Positions 35,925 through 44,133 of a stretch of 64,000 nt of DNA are shown piece by piece. This DNA comes from Paraburkholderia sp. DHOC27 (GTDB lineage: Bacteria; Pseudomonadota; Gammaproteobacteria; Burkholderiales; Burkholderiaceae): contig NZ_QVQV01000001.1 of the NCBI RefSeq assembly GCF_003429005.1, positions 1,414,131 through 1,478,130 on the forward strand, given 5' to 3'. Each line of letters opens with the position of its first letter. Positions within the stretch are counted from its first letter, which is position 1. Under the pieces are notes generated by a model. It saw only the letters and a program-made list of their open reading frames with translations, was not told the origin of the DNA and made no database searches. The translations under genes and the position numbers were made by a program.

Positions 35925-38378
35925 ATGACAGCCGTGGATCTGGAGTTCGACCAGCTCAACAGCACTGTCGATGCGCTACGGCGCTCTATTTCTAACCGCA
36001 TGATGTATGGCGTCGGTAAGGACGCCGTCACCGCGCGGCCGCATGACTGGCTGCACGCCGCCGCGCTCGCGGTACGCGACCGGCTGGTGGCGCGCTGGAT
36101 GAAAACCACGCGCCTGCAATATGAGCAGGACGTGAAGCGCGTGTATTACCTGTCGATGGAATTCCTGATCGGCCGCACCTTCACCAACGCATTGCTGGCG
36201 CTCGGCATCTACGAGCCGATGCGCGAGGCGCTCGCCGGCCTCGGCGTCGATATGGACATGCTGATCGACATGGAGCCGGATGCCGCGCTCGGTAACGGCG
36301 GCCTGGGTCGGCTGGCGGCCTGCTTTCTGGATTCGATGGCCACGCTCGGCATCCCAGGATTTGGTTACGGCATCCGCTACGAATACGGCATGTTCCGTCA
36401 GCAGATCGTCAACGGCGAGCAGGTCGAAGCGCCGGACTACTGGTTGCGCAACGGCAACGCGTGGGAATTTCCGCGCTCGGAGATCCAGTATCTGGTGCAT
36501 TTCGGCGGGCGCACCGTGCAGCGTGGCGAGCACGTGGAATGGATCGACACCGAGCATGTCAACGCGATGGCCTACGACACCGTCATTCCCGGCTACGCGA
36601 CCAGCGCCACCAACACACTGCGGCTGTGGTCGGCGCGCTCGACGGAGGAACTGGATCTGTCCGCCTTCAACCGCGGCGATTACCGCAGCGCCGTGGACGC
36701 CAAGACGATGTCCGAAAACGTCTCGCGCCTGCTGTATCCGGATGATTCGACGCCGGCCGGTCGCGAACTGCGTCTGCGGCAGGAGTATTTTTTCGTCTCG
36801 GCGACGATGCAGGATCTGATCCGCCGCTATCAGCGCACGCACAGCACGTTTGGCCGCTTCGCCGAAAAGGTCGCCGTGCATCTGAACGACACCCACCCGG
36901 TGCTGGCCATTCCCGAACTGATGCGCCTGCTGGTGGACGTGCATCACGTACCGTGGGCAACGGCGTGGAAGCAGATCCAGCAGATGTTCTCATACACCAA
37001 CCACACGCTGATGCCGGAAGCGCTCGAAACGTGGGACGTGGAAACGTTGGCGCGGTTGCTGCCGCGTCACCTCGAGATCATCTTCGAGATCAACGCGGAA
37101 TTTCTCAAGCACGTGAGCGAGCAATCCGGCCACGATGCCGAAATGATCCGGCGCATTTCGCTCGTCGACGAGTACGGTCAACGTCGCGTGCGCATGGCGT
37201 ACCTCGCGATCGTGGCGAGCCACAAGGTCAACGGCGTATCGAAGCTGCACTCGCAACTGATGACGCGCGAGATTTTCGCGGACTTTGCGCGCGTGTTCCC
37301 CGACCGTTTCACCAACGTCACGAACGGCATCACGCCGCGCCGCTGGCTGGCGCAGGCGAATCCGTCGCTGTCGTCGCTGATCGACGAACAGATCGGCACG
37401 CACTGGCGGCGCGATCTGTTCGAACTGGAAAAGCTGCGTGAGCTGCGTCACGACACGGCATTCGTGGACGCGTTTCGCAATGCCAAGCGTCAGAACAAGA
37501 TGCGTCTCGCGCAACTGCTGTCGCACCACACGAAGGTCTCGTTCGACCCCGACGCGCTGTTCGATCTGCAGGTAAAGCGCATCCACGAGTACAAGCGGCA
37601 ACTGCTGAACGTGCTGCATGTGATCGTGCGCTACAACCAGATTCGCGCCAATCCCGAACTCGACTGGGTGCCGCGCGTGGTGATGTTCGCCGGCAAGGCG
37701 GCGTCCGCGTACCGGATGGCGAAGACCATCATCCGGCTGATCGGCGATGTCAGCGAGAAGGTCAATCACGATCCGCTGATCGGCGATCGCCTGAAGGTGG
37801 TGTTCGTGCCGAACTACGGCGTGAGCGTAGCAGAACTGATCATTCCAGCGGCGGATCTGTCGGAGCAGATTTCGATGGCGGGCACCGAGGCGTCGGGCAC
37901 CGGCAACATGAAGCTGGCGCTCAACGGCGCGCTGACCATCGGCACGATGGACGGCGCGAATATCGAAATCTGCGACGCGGTGGGACGCGAAAATATCTTC
38001 ATCTTCGGCCACACCGCCGACGAAGTGGACAGCCTGCGTGCCACCGGCTACCGTCCGCGCCAGATCTACGAAGAGAATCCGGAACTGCGTATGGCGCTCG
38101 ACCAGATTCGCACGGGCTTCTTCTCACCCGACGACCCGCTGCGCTTCTCGGACATCTTCCATACGCTGGTCGACTGGGGCGATCACTATATGGTGCTCGC
38201 GGACTTCGCGGCGTTTGCCGAGGCGCAGAAGGAAGTCGATGCGCGTTTCCGCAATCCACAGGCGTGGGCCGAAAGTGCGATCGAGAACGTCGCCGGCATG
38301 GGATGGTTCTCGTCGGACCGCACGATCGGCGAGTACGCGCGTGAGATCTGGCACGTGAAGCCGCTCGACATGTCGTAA
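35925..38378 (+). CDS. glgP: Glycogen/starch/alpha-glucan phosphorylase
   Basis: 817 residues, full length. KRVYYLSMEFLIGRT, DAALGNGGLGRLAACFLDS, FAEKVAVHLNDTHP and the PLP-lysine segment EASGTGNMKLALNG (Lys663) are diagnostic. It releases glucose 1-phosphate from glycogen or maltodextrins. GGAGG precedes the ATG. No other glycogen genes lie in the window. Confidence 0.97.
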   Translation: MTAVDLEFDQLNSTVDALRRSISNRMMYGVGKDAVTARPHDWLHAAALAVRDRLVARWMKTTRLQYEQDVKRVYYLSMEFLIGRTFTNALLALGIYEPMREALAGLGVDMDMLIDMEPDAALGNGGLGRLAACFLDSMATLGIPGFGYGIRYEYGMFRQQIVNGEQVEAPDYWLRNGNAWEFPRSEIQYLVHFGGRTVQRGEHVEWIDTEHVNAMAYDTVIPGYATSATNTLRLWSARSTEELDLSAFNRGDYRSAVDAKTMSENVSRLLYPDDSTPAGRELRLRQEYFFVSATMQDLIRRYQRTHSTFGRFAEKVAVHLNDTHPVLAIPELMRLLVDVHHVPWATAWKQIQQMFSYTNHTLMPEALETWDVETLARLLPRHLEIIFEINAEFLKHVSEQSGHDAEMIRRISLVDEYGQRRVRMAYLAIVASHKVNGVSKLHSQLMTREIFADFARVFPDRFTNVTNGITPRRWLAQANPSLSSLIDEQIGTHWRRDLFELEKLRELRHDTAFVDAFRNAKRQNKMRLAQLLSHHTKVSFDPDALFDLQVKRIHEYKRQLLNVLHVIVRYNQIRANPELDWVPRVVMFAGKAASAYRMAKTIIRLIGDVSEKVNHDPLIGDRLKVVFVPNYGVSVAELIIPAADLSEQISMAGTEASGTGNMKLALNGALTIGTMDGANIEICDAVGRENIFIFGHTADEVDSLRATGYRPRQIYEENPELRMALDQIRTGFFSPDDPLRFSDIFHTLVDWGDHYMVLADFAAFAEAQKEVDARFRNPQAWAESAIENVAGMGWFSSDRTIGEYAREIWHVKPLDMS

Positions 38379-38385
38379 ACGACGC

Positions 38386-38427
38386 GCCGCCCGTCGCGCC
38401 GCGTGAGTATGCGACGGGACGGGCGGC
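38386..38427. terminator. Possible hairpin between glgP and the convergent lipoprotein gene
   Basis: 10-bp inverted repeat GCCGCCCGTC/GACGGGCGGC (38386-38395, 38418-38427) with a 22-nt loop and no T-run, 7 bp after the glgP stop. Weak candidate. Confidence 0.35.
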
Positions 38428-38451
38428 AGGTTGAAGTTGAGCTGGTTCGTG

Positions 38452-39612
38452 TTACGGCGCGAGGACTTCGGACGGCTTCTTCGCGTGCAGGCCGAGCTGG
38501 CCGTTGCGGAAATCCAGCAGCACGTCCAGATTCTGCATGGCCGTCAGACCAATCACGATGCGGTTCGCGCCCGGCTTGCCCTTGGCAACCGTCACCTGCG
38601 CGCCTTCATAACGGTGCGTCCACCCGCCGATGCCCAGCGCGACATCGTAGTTACCTTGCGCGAGGACGTCGTTTTCGTCGCCGTCGCCGGTCCAGTTAGG
38701 GGCCTTGTCCGTTTCCACGCGGATCATCTCGGTACTGCCGGTCGCGAACACGACGGGGGCGCAAAAGCGCATCTTGTCGCCGATCTGCGCGCACCCCACC
38801 GGCCATTGCGTGGCGCCGTTGCGGGCGGCGCTCATGGGCACCAGCGTGAAATTGCGCGTGACGGCGTCGGACGGGGTGATCACCACGAACGGTTTGTCGA
38901 AGTTCGCATGCACCAGATAGCGCTGGCCGATATTGCCCGGCAAGGCGCGCAGCGGTGCCGTGCAGCAGTCGTCATTGGCCTGCTCGGCGCCCGCGCCGAA
39001 GATGCCCGAGAAGGCGAAGCCGAACTCGCCGGTGTAGCCATCCATTGCCAGACAATGCCGTTGATTGCGCTGACAGCGCACGAGGTTGACCGCCTGCACG
39101 TTCATGTCGACCGGCTTGGTGCCGACCACGCTGACGGGCAGTTTGACGGACGGGCCGGACACCACGGCGCCGTTGGCGAAGGTCAGCGAGGTGTCGGCGC
39201 CGGCGGGCGGATAACTGGTGGCCGGCAAGACTGTGCGCAACACGCGCACGCCTTGTGTGCCGGTATCGAACGCCATATACACGGGTTTGCCATCGAGCTG
39301 GACCGGCAGGCCGAGGCGCGCATGGCCTTCGTCGGCGCGTTCCACATGCAGCGGGATCAGCACGCCGTCGTTACCGCCGTTGATCAGCGTGGCAGAGGGA
39401 GCGGGCGGGGTGGGCACCGGAAAGGTGACGCCGCAGCCGCTCAGCGCAAGTGCGCCGGCCAGCGCTGCGGCCGTGAGAACGCCATAGCGGCCGCGCAGCG
39501 ACGCCGTGGCCTGGCGCGGCTCGAGGCGTTCGACGAAGCGGGGGATGATGAGGCTTTTGAGCGACTTGAGCGTCGCCGTGAATGACAGGCTATTTCGGGA
39601 CAGCAGATGCAT
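38452..39612 (-). CDS. DUF3443-like envelope protein with aspartyl-protease-like DTG motif
   Basis: 386 residues from ATG 39612; the true start may be later, since a lipoprotein-type signal (AALAGALALSGC) lies at about 47-60 and the preceding 45 residues are unusual for a signal peptide. The mature part has MAFDTGTQGVRVLRTVLP, which resembles the LLDTGSVGLRV motif of DUF3443 and of retropepsin-like folds. Cys pairs occur (RCQRNQRHC, DDCC), suggesting disulfides and export. Protease activity is not demonstrated for this family. Confidence 0.65.
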   Translation of the reverse strand: MHLLSRNSLSFTATLKSLKSLIIPRFVERLEPRQATASLRGRYGVLTAAALAGALALSGCGVTFPVPTPPAPSATLINGGNDGVLIPLHVERADEGHARLGLPVQLDGKPVYMAFDTGTQGVRVLRTVLPATSYPPAGADTSLTFANGAVVSGPSVKLPVSVVGTKPVDMNVQAVNLVRCQRNQRHCLAMDGYTGEFGFAFSGIFGAGAEQANDDCCTAPLRALPGNIGQRYLVHANFDKPFVVITPSDAVTRNFTLVPMSAARNGATQWPVGCAQIGDKMRFCAPVVFATGSTEMIRVETDKAPNWTGDGDENDVLAQGNYDVALGIGGWTHRYEGAQVTVAKGKPGANRIVIGLTAMQNLDVLLDFRNGQLGLHAKKPSEVLAP

Positions 39613-39869
39613 GGAACCACACTTGGCGAAAGAGCGTGTCCCTGACGGAGGCGAAGCAGCGTGAACTGTGAAGCGGGCCGCAAGGGCGACAGTCGCGTGG
39701 GCCTGTTTGCCCCGATGGTGCCCGGATAGCTAATAGCCAAGGGCCGGAGGCCGGGGCGTTGAACCTGGCCGCTTGCGGGGCCTGCGGAGGGAACGCGGGA
39801 TCAAAGAAGCGCAGACTCTAACCGCACGGCCATACCGAATTGACAAAATAGGTAAAGTATTGATTTGGA

Positions 39870-40226
39870 TCAAAGATTATGTGAGCGACGCAGCATGGAG
39901 CAGGTGGCCCGTCCAAGCGTCGCCCGATCGAGTGCACTGGTCAGCGCGCCGATCACTTCGTCCAGCGTGCGCGAGATCACTTCGACGCGAAACGTCATGC
40001 GTTCATTGCGTTTGTCGATAGTCACGACATAGAGCTGCAGATTGTTGCCAAGCGCGGCATGCAGCGCGCGTCGGCCGTTTGCCGAGGACGTGCCGCTGAC
40101 GGTGACTTCGAGGGTAACGCGCGGGACGTCGCGTGAGGACTGCGGTGTCACGGCGCGCACGGGTTGGACAGCGCGCCGGCTGGAGGTGAGGGGCAAAACG
40201 GTGGACTGGGTGGACTGAAGCATCAT
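39870..40226 (-). CDS. Hypothetical protein with possible ACT-like C-terminal domain
   Basis: About 118 residues if started at ATG 40226 (MMLQSTQSTV); ribosome site weak. The C-terminal 75 residues read VTLEVTVSGTSSANGRRALH, then LQLYVVTIDKRNERMTFRVEV, an alternating strand-helix-strand-strand-helix pattern that could be an ACT-type domain. I do not recognise the family. Confidence 0.5.
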   Translation of the reverse strand: MMLQSTQSTVLPLTSSRRAVQPVRAVTPQSSRDVPRVTLEVTVSGTSSANGRRALHAALGNNLQLYVVTIDKRNERMTFRVEVISRTLDEVIGALTSALDRATLGRATCSMLRRSHNL

Positions 40227-40348
40227 GTTTGCGCCGTGACCGGGGAGGGCGGCGCGTTGTGAAGACCTGTCCACTGTAGCCACGTGAGCCTCAAGCCGGC
40301 GCAAAAGCTCACGCGGTTCGAATCAAATTCGTGTTAACGCAAGGCGGC

Positions 40349-40801
40349 TCAGGCCTTCGGCGCAGACGATGACGCAGAAGACGGCGCGGCAGACGCAGAA
40401 GGAGAAACTGAAGCAGAGGACGCAACAGCGGACGCCGCCATCGTCTCGCGCACGGTCAGCGCCACGCGTTCGACGAATTCCAGGTCGATGCTCGACAGCG
40501 CCTCGCGTTCGCCGCTGCTGGTCTCGACGATCAAGCGGTGCATGACGTCCTGAGTGGCCCACGTGAGCCAGCCGACCACGATCAGCATCACGCCGCATAC
40601 GATGCTCACGGACGAGTGATAGAAGCCGCCCACCACCGCGCCGATCAAACCGATCACCGAGATGGCCACCGGCAGTGGCCGGTTTTTCTGCACGGTGACG
40701 ACGCGGACGTTTTTCACCTCGCGCAGCGGGAAAACCTGTCCGGCGGCAGAGAGTGCATTGCGCGTGACCGATACGCCACGGTCGTTGAAGGGAGTTTCCA
40801 T
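40349..40801 (-). CDS. DUF6232-like membrane protein
   Basis: 150 residues. METPFNDRGVSVTRNALSAA then FPLREVKNVRVVTVQKNRP precede two membrane helices (about 46-60 and 63-80), a cytosolic segment with VETSSGEREALSSID, and a C-terminal Ser/Ala-only tail of about 30 residues. The layout matches DUF6232 proteins. Function unknown. Confidence 0.65.
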   Translation of the reverse strand: METPFNDRGVSVTRNALSAAGQVFPLREVKNVRVVTVQKNRPLPVAISVIGLIGAVVGGFYHSSVSIVCGVMLIVVGWLTWATQDVMHRLIVETSSGEREALSSIDLEFVERVALTVRETMAASAVASSASVSPSASAAPSSASSSAPKA

Positions 40802-41083
40802 CTGGTCGATACGAGGGATAGCAAAGGGCGCAGGGTACCAGAGTTCAAAACGTCAGAGGAAAAGCGGGCGGCAAAAGTGTCATGCGTATGACCCAACGCA
40901 GTGCATTGCCGGACTTAAATTTCGCGCACGTCAAAAGCAGAGTGTCGGTAAGATTGGGTCCGTCGCCGTGACCCGCGCCGTGATCCCGTCACGCAAGGGT
41001 TATGCGCCGCAGCTCAAGTGCTTGAACAGGATAACGTAGCGTCGGCCGTCTGAACAAAATATGTTTTGAAGTGACGGTCGCGA

Positions 41084-41112
41084 TTGAAATTTTTTTCTTA
41101 TTTGGCTAAATA
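41084..41112 (+). promoter_or_regulatory. Candidate sigma70 promoter of the RND operon
   Basis: TTGAAA (41084-41089), 17-bp AT-rich spacer, TAAATA (41107-41112). The -35 is good and the -10 weak, which would suit an activated or regulated promoter. Confidence 0.4.
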
Positions 41113-41120
41113 TACAGGTT

Positions 41121-41153
41121 ACGTGTTATTTCGCTAAAGTACGTGTCATCTCG
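41121..41153 (+). repeat. 13-bp direct repeats with 20-bp period upstream of the RND operon
   Basis: ACGTGTTATTTCG (41121-41133) and ACGTGTCATCTCG (41141-41153) match at 11 of 13 bases and are spaced two helical turns apart, just downstream of the candidate -10 and before the probable start codon. They may be regulator half-sites in the leader. Confidence 0.45.
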
Positions 41154-41184
41154 TGACCGGACCATTGATCCGGTGAACAGGGGA

Positions 41185-42759
41185 ATGCACTTGAAAAGTG
41201 ATTCGCGGACGTCGGGTTTAGCTTACGAAGAGCATACGAAATTCCGAGCGCGGTACGCGGTGAAAGGCGGCCTTGCGTTCGTCGTCGCCACGTCGCTGGC
41301 GGCTTGCATGGTGGGCCCCGACTATCACAAGCCCGAGGTCCAGACTCCCGAGAGTTTCAAGGAAGGCGTCGACTGGCAACGCGCCGAAGCGAATCCCCAG
41401 GCTGCGATCTCCAGCACCTGGTGGCGCATGTATGGCGACGACAAACTGAATGATCTCGTCGAGCAATCCTTAAAGGCCAACCAGTCAATCGCAGCGGCCG
41501 AAGCCGCCTACCGCGTCGCGCTCGCCACCGTCGAGGCCAGCCGGGCAACCCTGTTCCCGGTGGTGACGGCCGGTATATCGGGTTCGCGCTCGGGCGGCAA
41601 CATCGCCGGGCTCGCGGCGAGCAGCGGCTCGTCGACGACAGGGGCGGGCAATGCGGTGGTGGCCTCCGGCGCGGTCAGTTGGGAAATCGACCTGTGGGGA
41701 CAGTTACGCCGTGAGGTCGCGGAAGCCAAGGCCAACGCCGAGGCGTCCGACGCCCAGCTCGCCGGCGAGCGCATCTCGATCGCAGCCAGCGTCGCCACCG
41801 ACTACTTCCAGCTCCGCCAGGCCGACTACGACATCCGTGCGCTGCGAGAGCAGCAGGACATCTACGGCCGCATCCTCAAGATGACGCAGACCGGGCTGCA
41901 GGTCGGCGCGTCGTCGAGCGACGACGTGCTGAACGCGCAGGAAAATCTGCAGGTGGTGATCGCCGAACTGCAGACCACGGAGATAACCCGCGAGCAGGAC
42001 GAGCACGCCCTCGCCGTGCTGACGGGTGTGCCGCCCGAGTCGTTCAGCATTCCACCCGATCCGGACTACGCTTTCCTCTCGCCTGCCGTGCCGGCGGCGC
42101 TGCCGTCGCAACTGCTGGAACGCCGCTATGACGTCGTCAGCGCCGAGCGCACCGCGGCGGCGGCCAATGAGACCATCGGCGTGGCCGAAGCCGCTTACTT
42201 CCCGACCCTGACGCTCTCAGCCGAGGGCGGCTTTGCGCACAACACCTTTGCCCATCTGTTCACGGTGCCGAGCCGCTTCTGGACGCTCGGCCCGGATCTC
42301 GCCGCCACCCTCTTCGACGGCGGCGAGCGCACGGCCGCGGTCCACAAGGCGCGCGCCACCTACGACGAAAACGTCGCGACCTATCGCAACACCGTGCTGA
42401 CCGCATTCCAGAGTGTCGAAGACAGCCTGTCGTCGATGAACCATCTGCGCGATCAGGAGACCGCCTACGCGCAGGTGCTCGACAGCAGCAGCCGGCTGTA
42501 TGCGAGCCAGCAGGCGCAATTCGACGCGGGCGCGTCCAGCGAACAGAACGTGCTGACCCAGCGGCTGACGCTGGTTCAGGCGCAGGAAACCCTGCGCGAC
42601 ACGCAGGCGTTGCTGGCCCAGAGCAACGTCAATCTCGTCAAGAATCTCGGCGGCGGCTGGCAGCGTGACGACGCCGAGATGGCGTCGGCGCCGGCCGCCG
42701 CCTCGTCACCTGCTTCAGAAGCTGTCGCAACACCTGCCTCGGCGCGGTCAGCCGACTGA
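41185..42759 (+). CDS. Efflux outer-membrane factor (OprM/NodT family lipoprotein)
   Basis: About 524 residues. Lipobox SLAAC followed by MVGPDYHKPEV is the classic NodT/OprM N-terminus; SWEIDLWGQLRREVAEAKA and ALPSQLLERRYDVVSAERTA are family blocks. It forms the trimeric outer-membrane channel for the adjacent RND pump. Start choices: GTG 41143, ATG 41185 or TTG 41191; AGGGG at 41180-41183 is nearly too close to 41185 and best spaced for TTG 41191. Confidence 0.9.
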   Translation: MHLKSDSRTSGLAYEEHTKFRARYAVKGGLAFVVATSLAACMVGPDYHKPEVQTPESFKEGVDWQRAEANPQAAISSTWWRMYGDDKLNDLVEQSLKANQSIAAAEAAYRVALATVEASRATLFPVVTAGISGSRSGGNIAGLAASSGSSTTGAGNAVVASGAVSWEIDLWGQLRREVAEAKANAEASDAQLAGERISIAASVATDYFQLRQADYDIRALREQQDIYGRILKMTQTGLQVGASSSDDVLNAQENLQVVIAELQTTEITREQDEHALAVLTGVPPESFSIPPDPDYAFLSPAVPAALPSQLLERRYDVVSAERTAAAANETIGVAEAAYFPTLTLSAEGGFAHNTFAHLFTVPSRFWTLGPDLAATLFDGGERTAAVHKARATYDENVATYRNTVLTAFQSVEDSLSSMNHLRDQETAYAQVLDSSSRLYASQQAQFDAGASSEQNVLTQRLTLVQAQETLRDTQALLAQSNVNLVKNLGGGWQRDDAEMASAPAAASSPASEAVATPASARSAD

Positions 42760-42833
42760 CTTACATGCTGTTCCATAAGTTCTGGCAGGCCGCCTGACGC
42801 GGCGTGCCGGCCTCAAGCAAGAACGGAGTTCTC

Positions 42834-44123
42834 ATGAAGTCACGTCCTCAGCGCGCGTCGCTGTCGTATCTGTGCCTGATCGTACTTGCCGCCTGCTCCA
42901 AGCCCGCGCCTCCGCCGCCCACGCCGCAGGTCGCCGTGGTCAAGGTGCAGTCGCAGACCGTGCCGTTGCAGCGCCAGTACGTTGGCCGGCTGTCGCCTTA
43001 CTACATGGCGAACGTCACGGCCCGCGTGTCCGGTGTGCTGATGAAGCGGACGTACACGGAAGGCGCCCAGGTGAAGGCGGGGCAGGTCCTGTTCGAGATC
43101 GATCCGACCTTCTACCGCGCGCAGCTCAATAACGACATCGCGATTCTCGCCGAGGATCAGGCGACCTACGTCAACGACCACGTCACCGCCGAGCGCAACC
43201 GCAAATTGCTGCCAGTTGGATCGGTTTCGCAACAGACGGTCGACAACTCCAACGCCGCTGAGCGCAGTGCGGCGGCCAAGGTCAAGGCCGACGAGGCGAC
43301 GGTGGAAAGCGCACGGGTCTCGCTCAACTACACGCGCGTGATTGCGCCGATCAGCGGCATTGCCGGACAGCAACAGGTGACGGCGGGCGCGGTGGTGGGC
43401 AGCAGCACGTCCGACTCGGGCGGCAACGGCACGCTCCTCACCACGGTGCAGCAGATCGATCCGATGTACGTGAACTTCACGATCAGCTCGTCCGATCTGG
43501 CCACCTTGCAGGATGCGCAGAGCACTGGCTCGGTCGATCTGTCGCAACAGAATCACACCACGGTGCAGATCTCGCTGCCGAACCGGGCGGCGTACGGCAC
43601 ACCGGGCACGCTCGATTTCTCCGACGTGTCCGTCAACGCGGCCACCGGCTCGATCAATTTGCGCGCGCTGGTTGCGAACCCGCAGCGGCGTCTGCTGCCC
43701 GGCATGTATGTATCGCTGACGGTCAACTTCGGCCAGCAGAACAAGGTGTTCCTCGTTCCGCAACAGGGCGTGCAGCGCGATACGGTGGGCGCTTACGTGC
43801 TCGTCGTTGGCGCGGACAACAAGGTGGGCCGCAAGGATGTAGTGGCAACCGACAGCCTCGGCCCCAACTGGGTCGTGACGCAGGGTCTCGTCGACGGCGA
43901 CCAGATCATCGTCACCGGCGTGCAGAGCGCGCGCGAAGGCGCCACCGTGAAGACGGTGGAGTGGCAGCCGCCGGCCTCCGGCGCGGCTGCGGCGAGCGCG
44001 CCAGCGGAAGGCGCGGCGGCAGCACCTTCGGCATCGACGGCGGCGCCAGCGGCACCCGGCTCCGGTCCCGCGGCTGCTTCGGCATCCGCAGCATCTTCGG
44101 CTTCGGCCGGCATGGCGCAGTAG
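42834..44123 (+). CDS. RND efflux periplasmic adaptor subunit (AcrA/MexA-like lipoprotein)
   Basis: 429 residues from ATG 42834 with GGAG upstream. Lipobox VLAAC, then the barrel-sandwich hybrid, alpha-hairpin (AERNRKLLPVGSVSQQTVDN) and beta-barrel domains (ARVSGVLMKRTYTEGAQVKAG, LNYTRVIAPISGIAG). The last 50 residues are an Ala/Ser/Pro tail. It links the permease and the outer-membrane factor. Confidence 0.92.
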   Translation: MKSRPQRASLSYLCLIVLAACSKPAPPPPTPQVAVVKVQSQTVPLQRQYVGRLSPYYMANVTARVSGVLMKRTYTEGAQVKAGQVLFEIDPTFYRAQLNNDIAILAEDQATYVNDHVTAERNRKLLPVGSVSQQTVDNSNAAERSAAAKVKADEATVESARVSLNYTRVIAPISGIAGQQQVTAGAVVGSSTSDSGGNGTLLTTVQQIDPMYVNFTISSSDLATLQDAQSTGSVDLSQQNHTTVQISLPNRAAYGTPGTLDFSDVSVNAATGSINLRALVANPQRRLLPGMYVSLTVNFGQQNKVFLVPQQGVQRDTVGAYVLVVGADNKVGRKDVVATDSLGPNWVVTQGLVDGDQIIVTGVQSAREGATVKTVEWQPPASGAAAASAPAEGAAAAPSASTAAPAAPGSGPAAASASAASSASAGMAQ

Positions 44124-44133
44124 GAGATCGCTC

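Larger units (their letters stand above)
40802..41184. other. Promoter region of the RND efflux operon
   Basis: No gene supported. It becomes AT-rich from about 41050 and contains a candidate promoter and a pair of direct repeats, listed separately. Confidence 0.45.
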
